DNA from: an uncultured Acidobacteriota bacterium
GTDB lineage: Bacteria; Acidobacteriota; Terriglobia; Bryobacterales; Bryobacteraceae
Assembly (NCBI GenBank): GCA_937952345.1
Contig: CALFYN010000120.1
Span: 1-7,771 of the forward strand
Direction: 5' to 3'
DNA length: 7,771 nt
The notes under the pieces are model-generated. The model was not told where the DNA came from, made no database searches, and saw only the letters and a list, made by a program, of their open reading frames with translations. Shown here in pieces: positions 1-6,145 of this stretch (positions within the stretch are counted from its first letter, which is position 1; each line of letters begins with the position of its first letter). A program made the position numbers and the translations under genes.

Positions 1-32
1 GCCAGATTCAATACCAGAAGCTTGCCTCTCAC
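1..32 (-). CDS. Start of a further operon gene, product unknown (3' part outside window)
   Basis: A GTG at 32 overlaps the gspM stop as GTGA and has a strong Shine-Dalgarno sequence 6 nt upstream. The visible peptide is MRGKLLVLNLA: two positive charges followed by hydrophobic residues, as at the start of a signal peptide or a signal-anchor membrane segment. This suits an inner-membrane or exported protein. By position it could be a GspN- or GspC-like component or another envelope protein ahead of the secretin gene, but eleven residues cannot decide this. The start itself is well supported; the identity is not. Confidence 0.65.
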   Translation of the reverse strand, partial: MRGKLLVLNL

Positions 33-619
33 AGCGAGCCTCCTTTGCGTTCCGGCGCGAGGCGCTTAGGCACAGCCGCCGACACCGTCAGCCGCACGTT
101 GGCCGTCTTCGTTTTCTGATTGGCCGAGTAGATGCGCATTTCATTGACGGCGATCATCTCCGGCTGCGATGTCAATTCGGCGACGATATTCAGCAACTGG
201 TCCATGCCGCATTCGATCATCACCGACACTGGCACCTCTCCGTATTCGGTCCCCAACGGTTTCACCTGGCCGAATTCACTGGCTTTGATATCGACGGGCG
301 GCGTCTGCCGGCTGGTGACGCGAGCCACGATCTGGCGCAACTGCGCCTGGGCCTGCGCCGATGTTTCCGCCTGCAACAGCCGCTTCTCGCGCGTTTCCAA
401 CTGCGCCTGCATCTGCTTGTGCAATTCCTCACGGGCGGGCACGGCCGCGGCCAGTTGCCGCACACGATCGAGGCGCTTTTCCGCCGTGGCGATGAGGTCG
501 CGAGGAGCAGCGGTTTCGCCCGATGGCGCCGAGTCCGTGATGAGCACATACAGCAAAGTGCCGATGGTGGCGCAGCCGAGAATCAGCAAAGCCCTGCGGT
601 CGCGTTCGGAAAGCGTCAT
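29..619 (-). CDS. gspM: Type II secretion assembly protein GspM, PilO-like
   Basis: Small bitopic inner-membrane protein that partners with GspL. 196 residues: short cytoplasmic tail MTLSERDRR, one membrane segment at about 10-28, a periplasmic helical region rich in Glu, Gln, Arg and Ala (about 40-103, likely coiled coil), then a ferredoxin-like domain (about 110-182) with VPVSVMIECGMDQLLNIVAEL and NEMRIYS. This layout is that of GspM/PilO; family identity rests on layout and position after gspL more than on strong motifs. The ATG at 619 overlaps the gspL stop as ATGA, with AAGGGG about 8 nt upstream. The 3' end carries the Shine-Dalgarno sequence of the next gene. Confidence 0.85.
   Translation of the reverse strand: MTLSERDRRALLILGCATIGTLLYVLITDSAPSGETAAPRDLIATAEKRLDRVRQLAAAVPAREELHKQMQAQLETREKRLLQAETSAQAQAQLRQIVARVTSRQTPPVDIKASEFGQVKPLGTEYGEVPVSVMIECGMDQLLNIVAELTSQPEMIAVNEMRIYSANQKTKTANVRLTVSAAVPKRLAPERKGGSL
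39..46 (-). promoter_or_regulatory. Strong Shine-Dalgarno for the gene starting at 32
   Basis: AAAGGAGG on the minus strand, 6 nt before the GTG at 32 and inside the last codons of gspM. This is the best ribosome binding site in the window and is good evidence that a further gene begins here. Confidence 0.8.
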
Positions 620-1902
620 TGCGTAGCCCCTTCCCGCGCGGAACGGATGCGAAACACTTCCTGGTTCCCTACCCTGCTGATGGGAATCAGGAATTCCGAG
701 TTCTGAAACTGCGCCGAGCTATCGATGGCCTTCAACAATCCCGAGGCCTGATCGGCTTCACCGGCCACCACCAGCGAGGTGCGCGTCAGTTCCAAAGTAT
801 TGAGCCATGCCGGAGGCGCGATGAGCCGCGTGGCTTCGCGCAGTGCATCAAGATCATTTTTCGTGCGCGAAGCGAAGCGGTCGAGCAGATCGATGCGGCT
901 GCGCGCACCGGCGGCGCGCTGGTCCAACTGGGATACCAGCTTAGCGCGCGGCTCCAGGCGTGCCGTTTCCGTCTGCACTATCTTTAGATACTTCGCATCT
1001 TCATAGCGCGTGTAGAGCCCCAACGCCGCGAGCCCGGCAATCAACAACACGCCCAGCGCGAGGGTGGGCGCATAGATCAATCGCGAACTGGTGCTGCGCT
1101 GCGCCGCGGGCAGCAGATTGGCCGGCAACGCCAGTCGCGGGCAGGCAGCCGTCAATGCCGCCAGATAGGCCAGCGGATAGGATTGCGCTCCTTCCACCGC
1201 TCGCCGGGGAGAGGGAAGCAACCCGGCGAGCTCGCGAACAGATGTCTCTCCCGTCAATCGCAATTCGGCGGAAGCGAGCGCCGCGGCGCGCTCCCAGGAT
1301 TGCTCATAGACGGCGGAATAGGCCGGCTTGGCGGGGCTTTCGCCATACGCCTCCACGCCGGATTCCGATTCCATCAAACCCAAAAAGCCTTCGGCGGGCG
1401 GTGTGCCGTACAACCGCAACGCGCCGTACATCGCCGCCGCGCTGGCAGTGAACGCTGAAATCTTGATGCCCGCTTCGGCGAATAATTCCGCCAGCCGTTC
1501 CACCTGCGCCTGCCGTGCAATCACGACCAGCGCGGAGGAAGTTTTCCCCAGGCGCGCCCATGTCCAGGCGGCTTCGCCTTCTGGATAAGGATGCAGCGTG
1601 TCGATCTGCAAGGCGAGGGCGGCTTCGAAATCCTTCGCCTGCACACCCGGCAGGTTTACCACGCGCACCAGAACGTCGCGGCGCGGCAGCAGCACCGCGG
1701 CCGTGAGATGGGCCACGCCATGCTGGCGCAGGAATGCCGAATATTCATTTCCCCATTCGGCTGCCGGACGGCGTGTGAAATCTTCGATCGTGTGCGCCGC
1801 GAGCAGATCCACTCCGCCCGGACGCACTTTCACCACGGCCACGCGCAGGCGATCCGCGGTGAGTTCAATTCCTACTCCGGTGCCAAACGCCTGCCAACTC
1901 AC
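616..1902 (-). CDS. gspL: Type II secretion assembly protein GspL, PilM/PilN-like
   Basis: Bitopic inner-membrane protein that recruits GspE to the membrane and pairs with GspM. 428 residues. The cytoplasmic part (1-265) resembles the actin-like PilM/GspL fold: GVGIELTADRLRVAVV near the N-terminus, LLPRRDVLVRVVNLPG (71-86), and LQIDTLHPYPEGEAAW (98-113). LPANLLPAAQR (259-269) resembles the NLLP element found before the PilN/GspL membrane segment. One membrane segment spans about 276-297, then a coiled-coil-like region (300-358), then a small ferredoxin-like domain with LVVAGEADQASGLLKAI and SSAQFQNSEF (377-404). The start is GTG at 1902, overlapping the gspK stop as GTGA, with GGGAGAG upstream. 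A PilM-PilN fusion is an equivalent reading of the same architecture. Confidence 0.9.
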   Translation of the reverse strand: MSWQAFGTGVGIELTADRLRVAVVKVRPGGVDLLAAHTIEDFTRRPAAEWGNEYSAFLRQHGVAHLTAAVLLPRRDVLVRVVNLPGVQAKDFEAALALQIDTLHPYPEGEAAWTWARLGKTSSALVVIARQAQVERLAELFAEAGIKISAFTASAAAMYGALRLYGTPPAEGFLGLMESESGVEAYGESPAKPAYSAVYEQSWERAAALASAELRLTGETSVRELAGLLPSPRRAVEGAQSYPLAYLAALTAACPRLALPANLLPAAQRSTSSRLIYAPTLALGVLLIAGLAALGLYTRYEDAKYLKIVQTETARLEPRAKLVSQLDQRAAGARSRIDLLDRFASRTKNDLDALREATRLIAPPAWLNTLELTRTSLVVAGEADQASGLLKAIDSSAQFQNSEFLIPISRVGNQEVFRIRSAREGATQ

Positions 1903-2879
1903 TGGATCTCTCCCATACCCAGCGCCCCCTGGTCATACCAGCGCAGGATGTGATACGGAGCATCTTTCGTCATGGGCGCGAATTTCACCAGCGCCGCCAC
2001 GGTGCGCTTAAGGTCGGAGAGCTGGTTGTTCGGCAGACGCAACCGGGCCGTGGCACGTAGCGTGAACATCGACCCGCCACCGACGCTAAGCCGGCCGGCC
2101 GAAGGTCCGAAACTGGCGGCCAGCGCCTGCAACGTTCCGGGAGTGAAGGGCAGCAAGCGCCGAGCGGCCACTACCGCGGCAACGGCATCGGGCGGAAGGC
2201 CCACCGCCGCCAGCACTGCCGGATGGGCGAAGTTCGCATCCACCTGACCCGAGGCATACACCGACAGACAATCGCGCAGCCCGGTGCGGGGCGTGAGTCT
2301 GCCCTCCGCGTCGCGGATGTAGGTGCCGTGGAACAACTCCGGGGTCATGCCTTTCACGAACAGGATTTCCTCAATCTCCTCTATAGACGCGTGCCGCGCC
2401 CGAAAAGACGGAGTGAGTCCCAAATAGTGGCTATCGAATTCACTCAGGCCTTGCGGGGCGGGGGTTCGCCAGTCCAACAGGGCCGCGGTAATCTCGCTCG
2501 CCCGGCCGGCTTCGACGCCGAGGGCCAGAAGCAGGCGGAACAACTCCTCCGGCAGCGCGGTGTTCACGTTGAGCTTCGCCGATTCCGGAATCAGATCGAC
2601 GTCTGCGGCGCCGTTGGGGAATTCGAAATGGAGCCGCGGCGTGCCCGGCGCCCAGTAGCGCGGCGAGCCATCCATGTTACGGAATTCCGACCATTGGATC
2701 CAGAGCAGCGCCCGTTGCAGCGCGCCGCGAGCGAGGAAGTAGCCCTTCACTCCATCGGCCGCCGTCGCGGCCCGTTCCACTTCCCCGCGCACAGTGGTGG
2801 CCACGGAAAAAGCAATCGCGCTGAGCGCGGCGGAAAGCCAGAGAACGGTCAGAAGCGCGCCGCCTTTTCGCTTAGTCAA
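1899..2879 (-). CDS. gspK: Minor pseudopilin GspK
   Basis: Large minor pseudopilin expected at the very tip of the pseudopilus. 326 residues, normal for GspK. The leader MTKRKG precedes GALLTVLWLS, with Thr rather than Glu at +5, the known GspK hallmark. The helix continues to about residue 28 and is followed by GYFLARGALQRALLW. The sequence DLIPESAKLNVNTALPEELFRLL (start about 95) is the conserved GspK region, followed by LLDWRTP (134-140) and an EEIEEILFVKGMTPELF segment (167-183). The second usual Asn-rich element appears as VDANFAHPAVL (213-223). The start is TTG at 2879: a stop lies in frame at 2894, so no other upstream start is possible, and GGGGG sits 6 nt before the TTG. It overlaps gspJ by 8 nt and gspL by GTGA. 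Confidence 0.93.
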   Translation of the reverse strand: MTKRKGGALLTVLWLSAALSAIAFSVATTVRGEVERAATAADGVKGYFLARGALQRALLWIQWSEFRNMDGSPRYWAPGTPRLHFEFPNGAADVDLIPESAKLNVNTALPEELFRLLLALGVEAGRASEITAALLDWRTPAPQGLSEFDSHYLGLTPSFRARHASIEEIEEILFVKGMTPELFHGTYIRDAEGRLTPRTGLRDCLSVYASGQVDANFAHPAVLAAVGLPPDAVAAVVAARRLLPFTPGTLQALAASFGPSAGRLSVGGGSMFTLRATARLRLPNNQLSDLKRTVAALVKFAPMTKDAPYHILRWYDQGALGMGEIQ

Positions 2880-3606
2880 AGTAAGCCCCCATCATTGCGC
2901 GATTCACAAACACCGGCATGGTGAGAGTGGTGGGCAATATCTTCGATGGATCCGCTTCGAGCGGTGTGATCTCGATGCGGATCGCTGTCGGCCAGTAGGG
3001 CTGCACCCAGCGCGGCACCCAGCGCTCGAACTGCGGCGGAGGCAGCGGTTCGCGATACATCATGCGGCAGGAAGCCAGTTTATCCGCTAAAACAAACGAC
3101 CCCGGTCCTGTTTGAACGGGCGGAAACTGCGTAGCGGTCATTCCAGACACCGGGTCCATCCCAACCCCCAGGCAGAAGCGTCCCGCGCCAAGACCACCGG
3201 TGTAGAAATGCTCATTCACCACCAGCCGCACGCCAATGCCGTTTTCTCCCGGAATCACCTGGAACTCCAGCACGCGAGGCATCCCCCGCGAAGCGTCACT
3301 CAAGGAAAACGTCGAAACAAACCGCATCGTTTCTGTTTCGCCCTGAAAGAAAGGAACCTTCTGGAACGGACCCGCGCCACCACCGCCATTGCACTCGGCG
3401 ATGACCGGCATGAAACCGGCCAGTTGCTGCTCCAAAATCCGTTGCGCACCCACCGCCTTGCGGTTCGCAATCACACGAGCATTCGTGCGGGCAAGCGCCG
3501 TCATGCCAGCGCGCATTGCGGTCAACACTCCGGCCACCAGCAGCGACAGCAGCGTCACCGCAATCAGCAGTTCCAGCAGCGTGACTCCGGCGCGCGAACG
3601 TCTCAT
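2872..3606 (-). CDS. gspJ: Minor pseudopilin GspJ
   Basis: Minor pseudopilin of the GspI-J-K tip. 244 residues from the chosen start. The leader MRRSRAG precedes VTLLE (Val +1, Glu +5 = E12) and a hydrophobic helix to about residue 30. The mature part continues with RKAVGAQRILEQQLAGFMPVI and a beta-rich periplasmic domain. The C-terminal half has YREPLPPPQFERWVP and IRIEITPL, similar to GspJ. The frame is open further upstream to 3789, but that part is antisense-like noise inside gspI with no prepilin leader, so I chose ATG 3606, which forms an ATGA overlap with the gspI stop. GGGAGG lies 12 nt upstream, rather far, so coupled re-initiation is likely. Three cysteines (72, 145, 180) and a run of Gly near 74-77 are visible. 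Confidence 0.92.
   Translation of the reverse strand: MRRSRAGVTLLELLIAVTLLSLLVAGVLTAMRAGMTALARTNARVIANRKAVGAQRILEQQLAGFMPVIAECNGGGGAGPFQKVPFFQGETETMRFVSTFSLSDASRGMPRVLEFQVIPGENGIGVRLVVNEHFYTGGLGAGRFCLGVGMDPVSGMTATQFPPVQTGPGSFVLADKLASCRMMYREPLPPPQFERWVPRWVQPYWPTAIRIEITPLEADPSKILPTTLTMPVFVNRAMMGAYFD
2886..2890 (-). promoter_or_regulatory. G-rich ribosome binding site deciding the gspK TTG start
   Basis: A run of five G on the minus strand, 6 nt before the TTG at 2879 and inside the last codons of gspJ. Together with the in-frame stop at 2894 it fixes the unusual TTG start. Confidence 0.55.
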
Positions 3607-4037
3607 GGCTGGATGACGCCTCCCAACACGTCGTTGGTCTGCAGCAGCGAGGTTTTGTAGCCTTCGAGCGAATAGGAGCGGCGGCGGCTGCCGTCGGTCC
3701 ACCAGATCTCGCATTCCACGCGCTCCAGAATTGCCATGCCAGGTTGCACGGCGGGAGGCACATCGAACGGAGTAACCGTCGCCTTCCAACCGCCCGTTAA
3801 ACCCGCATCCGTAGCCGGTGTCAACCGGCCTTCAATCGGCTGAAACCGCGGCAACCGGGGCTGCAACAGCAGTTCATCCATCTTGCGTTTGGCCACAATC
3901 GCCGCCCGGTCATGATCGGTGAGCCGCGCCGCATTGCGCAGAGATGCCGACAATGAAGACAGCAGTCCCACCACGGCAATTGCCATCAGCGTGGTGGCTA
4001 CCAGCATCTCCAGCAGCGTAAAGCCGCGACGTCTCAT
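3603..4037 (-). CDS. gspI: Minor pseudopilin GspI
   Basis: Minor pseudopilin of the tip complex, expected to nucleate GspJ and GspK in the inner membrane. The 144 residues fit the family. The leader is only MRRRG, with cleavage before FTLLE (Phe +1, Glu +5), followed by a hydrophobic helix to about residue 30. A conserved-type segment AAIVAKRKMDELLLQ (45-59) follows the helix, as in GspI proteins. The ATG overlaps the gspH stop as ATGA, and a purine-rich GAGGAAAAGGAAAA stretch lies immediately upstream (4051-4038), which supports this start. The gene ends in another ATGA overlap with gspJ. It is the only one of the G/H/I/J set here with Phe at +1. Confidence 0.92.
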   Translation of the reverse strand: MRRRGFTLLEMLVATTLMAIAVVGLLSSLSASLRNAARLTDHDRAAIVAKRKMDELLLQPRLPRFQPIEGRLTPATDAGLTGGWKATVTPFDVPPAVQPGMAILERVECEIWWTDGSRRRSYSLEGYKTSLLQTNDVLGGVIQP

Positions 4038-4528
4038 TTTTCCTTTTCCTCGGGGATCTCGATCTCCGGCACGCCGGTCATCGGATCCACGCGCACGATG
4101 CGCCGCGTTCCCCGCTTGTTCGTCAATTCCACACCGATGCGCGGCACCGTCCCGCCGGGATAGAGAAACACATGCCGGTCGCCGGAGGCCTCGAAGCGGT
4201 CCGGCAGCACGCCGGTGATGCTGACGCCAGTGGGCATCTCCAACTCGCGGGTGAATCCGGCTTCGGTGGAACGCAGCGTGAGCTTGCTCCGCTGTTTGGA
4301 GATGGTCACTTCCATCACCTGCTGCCTGCGTTCGGCGCGGTTTAATGCGCCGTTCAGAAACGATGCCGTGGAATCGGCCGCCGAACTCAGCCGCAACGAA
4401 TCGACGCCGGAAGAGATGGCCGGAAAACTGATGCCCACCATCAGTCCGATGAGGGTCACCACCAGCAGCATCTCAATCAGCGTGACGCCGGCGACGCTAG
4501 TTGCTCTTCCAGCTTTCGATATCGCCAT
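4034..4528 (-). CDS. gspH: Minor pseudopilin GspH
   Basis: Minor pseudopilin thought to link the GspG shaft to the GspI-J-K tip. With the start chosen here the precursor has 164 residues: leader MAISKAGRATSVAG, cleavage before VTLIE (Glu at +5, residue 19), a hydrophobic helix to about residue 37, then a GspH-like segment with FLNGALNRAERRQQVMEV and a beta-rich C-terminus. The frame is open further upstream to an ATG at 4585, but that would give an unusually long leader overlapping gspG by 89 nt. ATG at 4528 or at 4537 both give plausible leaders; neither has a strong ribosome site, so the exact start is uncertain. With 4528 the overlap with gspG is 32 nt. The stop TGA overlaps the gspI ATG. 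Confidence 0.88.
   Translation of the reverse strand: MAISKAGRATSVAGVTLIEMLLVVTLIGLMVGISFPAISSGVDSLRLSSAADSTASFLNGALNRAERRQQVMEVTISKQRSKLTLRSTEAGFTRELEMPTGVSITGVLPDRFEASGDRHVFLYPGGTVPRIGVELTNKRGTRRIVRVDPMTGVPEIEIPEEKEK
4449..4492 (-). repeat. 44-nt segment of gspH nearly identical to gspG
   Basis: Partner of 4861-4904, in the same orientation and encoding the equivalent prepilin cleavage region of GspH. The five differences include three first-position or silent-type changes and keep the peptide almost the same. Confidence 0.55.
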
Positions 4529-4934
4529 TGATCCCATCGCCGCCCGGCTGCTTATCGGCGCCGTAGCTGATGATGTCCGGCTCATCGCCGTGCTCCCCGG
4601 GAAACTTGTACGAATACGGGTTCCCCCAGGGATCGTTGGGGATTTCCTGCGGCAGATACGGGCCCTGCCACTGATTCACGCCCTGCGGTTTCACGCGCAG
4701 CGCATTTAGGCCCTGCTCCGTGGTGGGGAACAGGCCGGTATCCAATTTATATGCGCCCAAGGCCGTCATGAAGGAATTGATCTGCGCCCGCGCCGCCGTC
4801 TTGCGCGCCGCATCGCCGCGGCTCAACATTCGTGGCGCGACAATCGCCGCAAACAGCGCGATGATGGTCACCACCACCAACATCTCAATCAGCGTCACAC
4901 CGGCTCGGGAAGAACGTCTTCGTTGTTGTGTCAT
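4497..4934 (-). CDS. gspG: Major pseudopilin GspG
   Basis: Main structural subunit of the periplasmic pseudopilus. It is made as a prepilin, cleaved and N-methylated by a prepilin peptidase not seen here. The 145 residues match the family. The basic leader MTQQRRRSSRAG (12 residues) precedes the cleavage site G^VTLIE, with Glu at mature +5 (E17). A hydrophobic helix covers about 13-35. The C-terminal part carries FPTTEQGLNAL (69-79), YLPQEIPNDPWGNPY (93-107) and a calcium-loop region, GADKQPGGDG followed by DIESW (125-142), all typical of GspG. Mature +1 is Val rather than the usual Phe. The ATG at 4934 starts 2 nt after the gspF stop; only a weak GTGGCGG-type ribosome site is visible. The 3' end overlaps gspH. 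Confidence 0.96.
   Translation of the reverse strand: MTQQRRRSSRAGVTLIEMLVVVTIIALFAAIVAPRMLSRGDAARKTAARAQINSFMTALGAYKLDTGLFPTTEQGLNALRVKPQGVNQWQGPYLPQEIPNDPWGNPYSYKFPGEHGDEPDIISYGADKQPGGDGINGDIESWKSN
4861..4904 (-). repeat. 44-nt segment of gspG nearly identical to gspH
   Basis: Encodes the prepilin cleavage region and first part of the hydrophobic helix of GspG (AGVTLIEML...). It differs from positions 4449-4492 in gspH at 5 of 44 bases by direct comparison. It is a within-gene homology, not a mobile repeat. Confidence 0.55.
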
Positions 4935-4936
4935 AT

Positions 4937-6145
4937 CTAGACCGCCACTTCGTTAATGCTGGTAATCGCCAGCAGCATGCTGAGAATCATCGCACCCACT
5001 ACAATGCCCATCACCAGAATCACCAGGGGTTCAAACAGCGAGGTGAACCGGCGAATGGCCACGCGGGTGTCGTTGTCATAGATGTCCGCCATGCGGTGGA
5101 ACATCTCGTCGAGTTTACCGGTTTCCTCACCCACCGCCAGCAGATGCCCGGCCAGTGGCGGAAACGCCTGGCTCCGTTTCAACGGAGTCGCTATCCCTTC
5201 GCCGCGCTTCACGCCCTGCGCCACGCTTTCGAGCGAGCCGGCAATGCGCTTGTTGCTGAGTGTCGCCGCCGCGATGCCCAGGCTCTGCACCAGCGGCACG
5301 CTGTTGGCCACCAGAGTCCCCATGGCTCGCGCGAACCGCGCCGTTTCCGCTTTGCGTAGTGCATCGCCCAGCAGGGGAAAGCGCAGTTGCGCCGTGTCCC
5401 ACCACAGCCTCCCGTTGCGTGTGCGCACGAAGCTGTAGAACATCACACCACCCACCAGCAGCCCCAGCGCCACCATCCAGCCGTAGGCCTGCACATACTT
5501 GCTCGCTTCCAGCAGGATCATCGTCGGCAGCGGCATCTTCAGTCGCGATTCTTCAAACACAGAGGCAAAGCGCGGCACCACATAGTTCAACAGCACGGTG
5601 ATGGAACCCAAGCCCACCAGCGCCAGCAGCGCCGGATAGATGAGCGAAGAAATAATGTAGCCGCGCAGATCGTCGCGCGTGCGTTCGAATTCGGCCAGCC
5701 GTGAGAAGATCAGACCCAGGCTGCCGCTCGCTTCACCGGCGCGGACCATGTTGATGTACAGATCCGAAAAATGATCCGGATACACATGCAGCGCATCGGC
5801 GAATGACTTGCCACCCTTGATCAGGCGCAGCACATCGAGAATCACGCCGCGAAACGCCTGCCGCTCCGTCAACTCACTGGCGATCGTTAGCGCGCGATCC
5901 AGCGGCACACCGGAATTGAGCAGCGTCGACATCTCCTGCGTGAAGAAGAGAATGTCCCGGCGCCGCGCACCGCCCGTGCCCGGAAGCTTGATCTCGAAGC
6001 CCTTGCTCGCCTGCAAACCCACATACACCGGTGTCAGGCCCTGCTTGCGCAGTTCGCTCAACACCGATTTTTCCGTGGCCGCCGTCAACGTGCCCGATCG
6101 CGGGCGTCCATCGGAGGCGACGGCTTTGTAGAAGTACGTGGTCAC
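4937..6145 (-). CDS. gspF: Type II secretion inner-membrane platform protein GspF
   Basis: Polytopic inner-membrane protein that forms the assembly platform and contacts GspE and GspL. The 402-residue length is normal for the family. It shows two T2SSF domains, about 66-189 and 269-391, each with the family's Gly-Glu turn (RAGEASGSL at 135-143; AVGEETGKLDEM at 337-348). Likely membrane segments are about 166-190, 221-240 and 371-395. The short N-terminal region (YFYKAVASDGRPRSGTL) is typical of the family. The start is GTG at 6145, touching the gspE stop TAG; AGGAG lies 6 nt upstream inside the end of gspE, so translation is probably coupled. PilC is a homologue, but the neighbouring pseudopilin genes support GspF. 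Confidence 0.96.
   Translation of the reverse strand: MTTYFYKAVASDGRPRSGTLTAATEKSVLSELRKQGLTPVYVGLQASKGFEIKLPGTGGARRRDILFFTQEMSTLLNSGVPLDRALTIASELTERQAFRGVILDVLRLIKGGKSFADALHVYPDHFSDLYINMVRAGEASGSLGLIFSRLAEFERTRDDLRGYIISSLIYPALLALVGLGSITVLLNYVVPRFASVFEESRLKMPLPTMILLEASKYVQAYGWMVALGLLVGGVMFYSFVRTRNGRLWWDTAQLRFPLLGDALRKAETARFARAMGTLVANSVPLVQSLGIAAATLSNKRIAGSLESVAQGVKRGEGIATPLKRSQAFPPLAGHLLAVGEETGKLDEMFHRMADIYDNDTRVAIRRFTSLFEPLVILVMGIVVGAMILSMLLAITSINEVAV

Noticed and set aside
132..626. Plus-strand open frame of 164 codons opposite gspM
   Set aside because: Its Cys/Ser/Arg-rich composition resembles no family, and it lies entirely opposite a well-supported gene in the operon. It is a high-GC shadow frame.
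2223..2924. Long plus-strand open frame (233 codons) opposite gspK
   Set aside because: Rich in Arg, Gln and His, with no recognisable domain, no convincing ribosome site and full overlap with gspK motifs on the other strand.
3607..3789. Upstream extension of the gspJ frame
   Set aside because: The 61 extra residues would precede the prepilin leader, are Arg-rich noise and lie inside gspI. ATG 3606 gives a proper leader and an ATGA junction.
4538..4585. Longer gspH start at ATG 4585
   Set aside because: Gives a leader of over 30 residues and deep overlap with gspG; starts at 4528 or 4537 give normal leaders.
4928..5359. Plus-strand open frame opposite gspF, rich in His/Gln/Arg
   Set aside because: Composition typical of an antisense frame in GC-rich DNA; gspF is certain on the other strand.
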